Shown: positions 10,782 through 14,399 of the stretch, in pieces
How positions within the stretch are numbered: the stretch's first letter is position 1
Layout of the letters: each line of letters opens with the position of its first letter
NCBI GenBank assembly: GCA_024206195.1
Contig: JAAGZO010000214.1
Coordinates: 1-14,399, forward strand
Length of the DNA stretch: 14,399 nt
Direction: 5' to 3'
Origin: a bacterium
GTDB lineage: Archaea; Nanoarchaeota; Nanoarchaeia; Woesearchaeales; UBA10216
The notes under the pieces: model-generated
What the model saw: only the letters and a program-made list of their open reading frames with translations
Database searches by the model: none
Told to the model about the DNA's origin: nothing
Program-made: the position numbers and the translations under genes

Positions 10782-11168
10782 ATGACCGAATACACGAAAA
10801 AACAGCAAATCACTTTCATAGAAGAATTGTTTTACAAATTAGCAAGAGCCCTCGAAAGTACACGCCACTTTAAGCAATTTGTCAATCAAGTAAAGAAGGG
10901 CGAGCGAGATCACCGCATACTGGCACCATATGGAATAAAAAACGGCTTAACAGTCAGTCAAGCAGTAAAATACTTTGTCTGTAAATATATAGCAGAGGGA
11001 AAAATAGACAAAAAGCCCGATTGCAAAAATATTCTGTGGGTGAAAAGTGAAGTTTTTTATGGCTATTCTCTATATGTGAACTATAGAAAAAAGCTTTCAC
11101 CCATTCTTAAACCAGCTATAACCAAAAGAATCAAACAGTATGATTATCCAGAATATATGAATAGTTAA
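10782..11168 (+). CDS. Basic hypothetical protein
   Basis: The 128-aa product starts at ATG 10782 after AAAGGGG. It is helical and basic: KKQQITFIEELFYKLARALE, FKQFVNQVKKGERDHRILAP, GLTVSQAVKYFVCKYIAEG, then YGYSLYVNYRKKLSPILKPA and a C-terminal KRIKQYDYPEYMNS. LTVSQAVKYFVCKYI could be part of a DNA-binding helical bundle, but no clear HTH is seen. Unlike most of its neighbours it lacks the AGAGAA cassette. Confidence 0.7.
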   Translation: MTEYTKKQQITFIEELFYKLARALESTRHFKQFVNQVKKGERDHRILAPYGIKNGLTVSQAVKYFVCKYIAEGKIDKKPDCKNILWVKSEVFYGYSLYVNYRKKLSPILKPAITKRIKQYDYPEYMNS

Positions 11169-11214
11169 ACTTAATAGCCCGGTTATCCGGACAAAGGTAA
11201 AAGGGTGAACACCT

Positions 11215-11265
11215 ATGAATAAGTACCCACAACCAAATAACAACAGCCAGGGACGGCACAACTAA
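11215..11265 (+). CDS. Possible 16-aa micropeptide
   Basis: ATG 11215 follows AAGGGTG at a suitable distance and reads MNKYPQPNNNSQGRHN. It fills most of the 110-nt gap between the flanking genes. AGGT/ACCT around the SD could form a short stem. Composition is low-complexity, so translation is uncertain. Confidence 0.25.
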   Translation: MNKYPQPNNNSQGRHN

Positions 11266-11278
11266 GGAGCAAAGAGAA

Positions 11279-11500
11279 ATGAGCCAAGAAAAATTAGAGG
11301 CCGGGTATTGCCCGCGCACTTTCATAAATACCAACTCACACAAACCAGTAAACAGCCACTACAAACAGGGGTATGTTTGCTTTGTTAAAAACAGCGCCGG
11401 AACTAAATATTATAAGGAAAACGAAGTTGATGAGGCCTTGGAATACGCAAGGGCTACGGACGGTAAAGTTGGTCAGATTTTTAAATATTCAGACAAATAG
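11279..11500 (+). CDS. Small hypothetical protein
   Basis: The 73-aa product starts at ATG 11279 behind AAGGAGCAAAGAGAA. It opens MSQEKLEAGYCPRTFINTNS, then HYKQGYVCFVKNSAGTKYYK and a helix (ENEVDEALEYARATDGK) ending VGQIFKYSDK. The arrangement suggests a compact beta-alpha domain in which the strand pair precedes the helix. Not recognised. One of the run of genes sharing the same ribosome-site cassette. Confidence 0.68.
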   Translation: MSQEKLEAGYCPRTFINTNSHKPVNSHYKQGYVCFVKNSAGTKYYKENEVDEALEYARATDGKVGQIFKYSDK

Positions 11501-11512
11501 GAGCAAAGAGAA

Positions 11513-11719
11513 ATGACTTTAACACAAATCAAAACAGCCATAGAAGAAGGAAAAAAGGTTCATTGGGGCAATTCAGCCTATGAAGTGATAAAGGATGGTA
11601 TAGACGAGTATCTGATAATGTGCTCCCATAATGAAAACTGCATTGGACTCACTTGGAAAGATGGTGTAACCCTGAATGGTAAAGAAAGTGAATTTTTCAT
11701 GGAGGAAGAAGAGAAATGA
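11513..11719 (+). CDS. Small phage protein, GLTWKDGVTLNG type
   Basis: The 68-aa product starts at ATG 11513 behind ATAGGAGCAAAGAGAA. It reads MTLTQIKTAIEEGKKVHWGN, AYEVIKDGIDEYLIMCSHN and CIGLTWKDGVTLNGKESEFF with an acidic tail. I recall similar phage proteins with the VHWxNxxYxVIKD...IGLTWxDGVTLNG pattern and no known function. The acidic C-terminus doubles as the SD region (GGAGGAAGAAGAGAA) of the next gene, and the two overlap by four bases. Confidence 0.75.
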   Translation: MTLTQIKTAIEEGKKVHWGNSAYEVIKDGIDEYLIMCSHNENCIGLTWKDGVTLNGKESEFFMEEEEK

Positions 11720-12036
11720 ACAGAGAACAGGCAGAAATACTAGAGAAAAAGCATAATGTAGTCATTGATGAAAAAGGGCTTCAATGGAATATCAACGATG
11801 CTCAGTACGGCTGGGAACCTATACCTGATGAATGGTTGAAAGAACTGGAGGAAAATATGGACCAATGTAATTGTGAACAGGCCTTGTATTACAAGAAAGT
11901 GATTTCTGATTTAGCAAAAACCTGCAAAAACGCTCTTGAAGATTTACTCGCATTAGGAGCTAAAGACAGTCAATTAAGCGGAATAATTCCAGAACTCGAA
12001 AAAGCCATTAAAAAAGCGGAGGAAATAGAGAAATGA
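11716..12036 (+). CDS. Acidic coiled-coil-like hypothetical protein
   Basis: The 106-aa product starts at ATG 11716 (ATGA overlap). It opens MNREQAEILEKKHNVVIDEK; WEPIPDEWLKELEENM, CNCEQALYYKKVISDLAKTC and a C-terminal helix (IIPELEKAIKKAEEIEK) follow. Mostly helical, acidic, with a CNC pair. Not recognised. The final codons carry the GGAGGAAATAGAGAA ribosome site of the next gene, again overlapping by four bases. Confidence 0.68.
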   Translation: MNREQAEILEKKHNVVIDEKGLQWNINDAQYGWEPIPDEWLKELEENMDQCNCEQALYYKKVISDLAKTCKNALEDLLALGAKDSQLSGIIPELEKAIKKAEEIEK

Positions 12037-12247
12037 GACAAACTACAAATATTGACGGAGCACAAGCCGCTATCTATGCCCATAAAATAGCTAAAGGGGA
12101 ATCTATCCACACAGGCCCACAGGAGGGCGTGATAGAGCTAATGACTGATTTGTGCCACTATGTAGGAGGAGACTGTTTAAAAGCTGACAAGCTCTTCTCT
12201 GAGGCTCTGAGAAGGTATATAGATGAACGTTATCAAAGGAGGACAGC

Positions 12248-12251
<4 letters not shown>
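12033..12251 (+). CDS. Small helical hypothetical protein
   Basis: The 72-aa product starts at ATG 12033 (ATGA overlap). It reads MRQTTNIDGAQAAIYAHKIA, EGVIELMTDLCHYVGGDCLK and ADKLFSEALRRYIDERYQRR. The ELMTDLCHYVGG...FSEALRRYIDE segment resembles a small helical domain common in phage accessory genes: a helix with a central loop, followed by a final amphipathic helix. No function is known to me. The stop overlaps the Imm-5-like gene's ATG. Confidence 0.68.
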
Positions 12252-12840
<589 letters not shown>

Positions 12841-12844
<4 letters not shown>

Positions 12845-13068
12845 TACTATCAGCCAACAAAGAAGACCTACACAAAATAGGTGAACTATTCCTTGCCTAT
12901 GGGTCCAGGCATGATGAAACCAAAGAGCTGGGAACACCTAACCAGGTCTGTTATCTCAGAAAATGGGTGCTAATTGACAAACAATTCCGTGCAGCCGGTT
13001 TAAATGATGCCGGTAAACTAGCTGATTATGTCTATATGAAAGATAATGAACAATTAACCATGATATAA
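12841..13068 (+). CDS. Small hypothetical protein
   Basis: The 75-aa product starts at ATG 12841, overlapping the Imm-5-like stop (ATGA), with GGGGGAAAA as a weak SD, so translation is probably coupled. It reads MILSANKEDLHKIGELFLAY, ELGTPNQVCYLRKWVLIDKQ, FRAAGLNDAGKLADYVYMKD. Helical; not recognised. A partner of the preceding Imm-5-like protein is possible from coupling alone. Confidence 0.62.
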
Positions 13069-13080
13069 GGAGAAATGATT

Positions 13081-13410
13081 ATGAAACACACACCAAAACC
13101 ATGGAATATTGATTATGGAAATTGTCATGTTGGAGGTATTGCAACGGTATATGGTCTTCCTGGCGAAAGAAAGATGCTTTCTCCCGATAAAAGATGGGCA
13201 GAAATATGGGCTCCTCATTCTATCGATGGAAAAACTCAAAAAGCCAATTTGGACCTAATCGTCGCGGCTCCTGATTTACTGGAAGCCCTGAAAGAAATGA
13301 TTATAGCCACTGACTGGGAAAACCCTCCAAAAAGAGGAAATGCTATCTACCTGGATGCAGTTGCCAGACCAGCTGCCTTAAAAGCTATTAAAAAGGCGGA
13401 GGAATCATGA
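13081..13410 (+). CDS. Phage hypothetical protein, 'AAPDLLEALK' type
   Basis: The 109-aa product starts at ATG 13081; an in-frame ATG at 13075 is only two bases from AAGGAG, so the second is favoured. It opens MKHTPKPWNIDYGNCHVGGI, as many phage proteins of this type do (HTPxPW). The signature ANLDLIVAAPDLLEALKEM (about 57-75) is followed by PAALKAIKKAEES. Such proteins are frequent in phage accessory clusters and have no established function. The end overlaps the next ATG. Confidence 0.78.
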   Translation: MKHTPKPWNIDYGNCHVGGIATVYGLPGERKMLSPDKRWAEIWAPHSIDGKTQKANLDLIVAAPDLLEALKEMIIATDWENPPKRGNAIYLDAVARPAALKAIKKAEES

Positions 13411-13640
13411 GTAAACCAGCATTTCCAAGACCAATGTCCTGTGATCCTGAAGATTATCGAAACCCTGAATATTATTGTGGTCAGACAGGCATGACCATGC
13501 TTGAATACGCCTCTCTTGAAATATTAAAAGGGTTGATGCTTCGACATAAGGAAGATGGATATGAGGATGACGCCGCAATATCAGAATCCGTTAGACTAGC
13601 AAATAGATGGATAGAACGCATTGAAATAGAAAAGAAATAA
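13407..13640 (+). CDS. Phage hypothetical protein, 'GMT' type
   Basis: The 77-aa product starts at ATG 13407 (ATGA overlap) with GCGGAGGA upstream. It opens MSKPAFPRPMSCDPEDYRNP; GQTGMTMLEYASLEILKGLM and ISESVRLANRWIERIEIE follow. The PAFPRP start and GMTxxxYxxxxxLxGLM helix, then a second helix, match a family I recall as common in phages beside the AAPDLLEALK type, which fits its neighbour here. Function unknown. Confidence 0.75.
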   Translation: MSKPAFPRPMSCDPEDYRNPEYYCGQTGMTMLEYASLEILKGLMLRHKEDGYEDDAAISESVRLANRWIERIEIEKK

Positions 13641-13680
13641 GCTACGTCGAAGAAGATGAAGAACACGAAAGGAGACAGAA

Positions 13681-13854
13681 ATGATTGAATTACTAAGAAT
13701 TGGCATTCCAACAACAGTAATATTCATAGCCTGCATGGTTTTCATATGGGCCCCCGACAAATGCTGGAAAGGAATAGGCCTAGCATGGATACTAGTACCC
13801 TTTTTCATTCAAATTATGAGGATAGCAGATGCCCTGCAAAATATTTCAAAATAA
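13681..13854 (+). CDS. 57-aa two-helix membrane protein
   Basis: The start is ATG 13681 behind AAAGGAGA. Two hydrophobic helices, IGIPTTVIFIACMVFIW (about 7-23) and GIGLAWILVPFFIQIM (about 31-46), are joined by PDKCWK, with a polar end. Holin-like in size and topology but with no lysin nearby. It is the last gene of the accessory operon; the structured non-coding block follows directly. Confidence 0.6.
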   Translation: MIELLRIGIPTTVIFIACMVFIWAPDKCWKGIGLAWILVPFFIQIMRIADALQNISK

Positions 13855-13883
13855 TACTTGTATTATGGGTTTAAGTATATTAT

Positions 13884-14171
13884 CTTGGGAGAAGTGCTCT
13901 AGGTTGGTGTCATGGCCAAACCGAAAGCCCTCCCGACATCGGGTTGAGCACTTCTCTAAAAGTCGGGAAACAAGGATGTCGGAATCTAACATGAAATTTT
14001 CCGAGACCAAAAACCCAGAGTTTTTCTCTGGTCTGAGCTTTCCTCAACAAGAGCGAGCGAGTGAACACGTTATTGTCAACTCGGATGGAGCTTGAGAGGG
14101 TGCGCAATGGGCGGTGGACACGTTCATTGGGGGGTTCTTCCCGGCATTACCTAAGATTGTGTGATCTTGGG
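13884..14171 (+). ncRNA. Candidate structured non-coding RNA with pseudoknot potential
   Basis: The block has no credible gene but many nested helices. P1: GAGAAGTGCTC (13889-13899) with GAGCACTTCTC (13946-13956), 11 bp. Inside it, GGTTGG/CCAA-a-CC (13902-13922) and CCCG/CGGG (13932-13943). CCGACATC (13933-13940) is an 8-bp complement of GATGTCGG (13975-13982) outside P1, a pseudoknot; CCCGAC/GTCGGG (13962-13967) competes. Further helices: TCGGAA/TTCCGA (13979-14004), CCAGAG/CTCTGG (14015-14031), CGAGT/ACTCG (14058-14083) inside CTCAA/TTGAG (14043-14096), CAATG/CATTG (14105-14129) and CCTAAGAT/ATCTTGGG (14150-14171). The single T-G wobble in the last favours the + strand. The class is not recognised. 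Confidence 0.5.
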
Positions 14172-14195
14172 GGCTGGGGGGTTTTGGTCTATACT
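14167..14195 (+). promoter_or_regulatory. Possible promoter for the last gene
   Basis: TTGGGG (14167-14172) and TATACT (14190-14195) are 17 bp apart. The -35 is poor and overlaps the last hairpin of the structured block. It would drive the partial gene at 14245. Confidence 0.3.
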
Positions 14196-14244
14196 ACGTA
14201 TTATTTTAAAAGCGAAGCGAAATGATTAAACAGAAAGGGATAAA

Positions 14245-14399
14245 ATGGAAGCTGATAATATAGGTAAAAAAGAGATATTAGAATTACTGGATAGAATGGA
14301 GGCTATGGGCCTTCCAATGGTGGAAGAATGCAGAAGAGAACTAGAAATTGCTGAAATGACAGGTTCAAAATTATTATCAAATATTGACAATGAAGATAT
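14245..14399 (+). CDS. Hypothetical protein, 3'-partial
   Basis: The start is ATG 14245 behind AAAGGGAT; 51 codons are visible before the window ends. It opens MEADNIGKKEILELLDRMEA, then MGLPMVEECRRELEIAEMTG and SKLLSNIDNED. Helical and acidic, with coiled-coil character. Not recognised. An alternative short ORF from ATG 14222 ends after 13 codons in another frame and is less likely. Confidence 0.6.
   Translation, partial: MEADNIGKKEILELLDRMEAMGLPMVEECRRELEIAEMTGSKLLSNIDNED

Noticed and set aside
13829..14095. 88-aa + strand ORF across the structured block
   Set aside because: Starts inside the preceding gene, has no recognisable domain, and overlaps many perfect inverted pairs, which better explain the sequence.
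13910..14107. 65-aa minus-strand ORF across the structured block
   Set aside because: No SD and no family; it is a by-product of a GC-richer non-coding region.
13884..14171. Structured block as tRNA, tmRNA, group I intron core or hammerhead ribozyme
   Set aside because: No T-loop, tmRNA ends, group I P7-like strings or CUGAUGA core could be found by eye; left unassigned.

Overview
This 14.4 kb window looks like part of a tailed-phage (Caudoviricetes) genome or prophage. It has densely packed small ORFs, many ATGA/TAATG start-stop overlaps, strong Shine-Dalgarno sites (AAGGAGG type), a replication helicase next to a VRR-NUC nuclease, a probable small terminase, and a long run of small accessory genes. 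The strong SD sites, sigma70-type promoters and AT-rich composition fit a bacterial host, perhaps Firmicutes-like. The host cannot be fixed from the sequence, and no virion structural gene or large terminase is present.

Layout. (1) 1-2481, + strand: replication module with a VRR-NUC nuclease, a structured intergenic hairpin, a small Cys-rich protein, a DUF6291-like protein and a DnaB/Twinkle-type helicase. (2) 2471-5145, +: small accessory genes, including duplicated 'METENN' paralogs, a (Lys-Pro)n hexanucleotide-repeat ORF, zinc-ribbon-like proteins and a SLOG/DUF2493 protein. (3) 5105-5473, +: two ribbon-helix-helix (RHH) DNA-binding proteins separated by a near-consensus promoter whose -10 lies within GTATAT/ATATAC half-sites, probably a regulatory switch. 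(4) 5511-7496, mostly +: small membrane, coiled-coil and Tat-signal proteins, interrupted by one convergent lysine-rich gene on the minus strand. (5) 7497-9070: two gene-poor spacers flanking a lone minus-strand probable small terminase. They carry a large imperfect hairpin, dyads, a CACT/AGTG cluster, and a promoter-to-terminator unit without an ORF. (6) 9071-13854, +: an accessory operon of about 17 small genes. Most of those up to 12035 start behind a nearly identical extended RBS cassette, and one gene resembles the Imm-5-like 'putative immunity protein' family with a 75-codon GCT-dominated Ala/Asp/Tyr tract. (7) 13855-14244: a non-coding block dense in nested and pseudoknot-capable complementary segments, the best candidate for an undescribed structured RNA. 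(8) From 14245: start of a partial gene.

The most notable items are the structured-RNA candidate at 13884-14171, the promoter/terminator unit at 8695-8887, the KP repeat whose variation is almost entirely synonymous in one frame, and the repeated RBS cassette that may help small accessory genes shuffle. Family names rest on motif recognition by eye; no database search was run.
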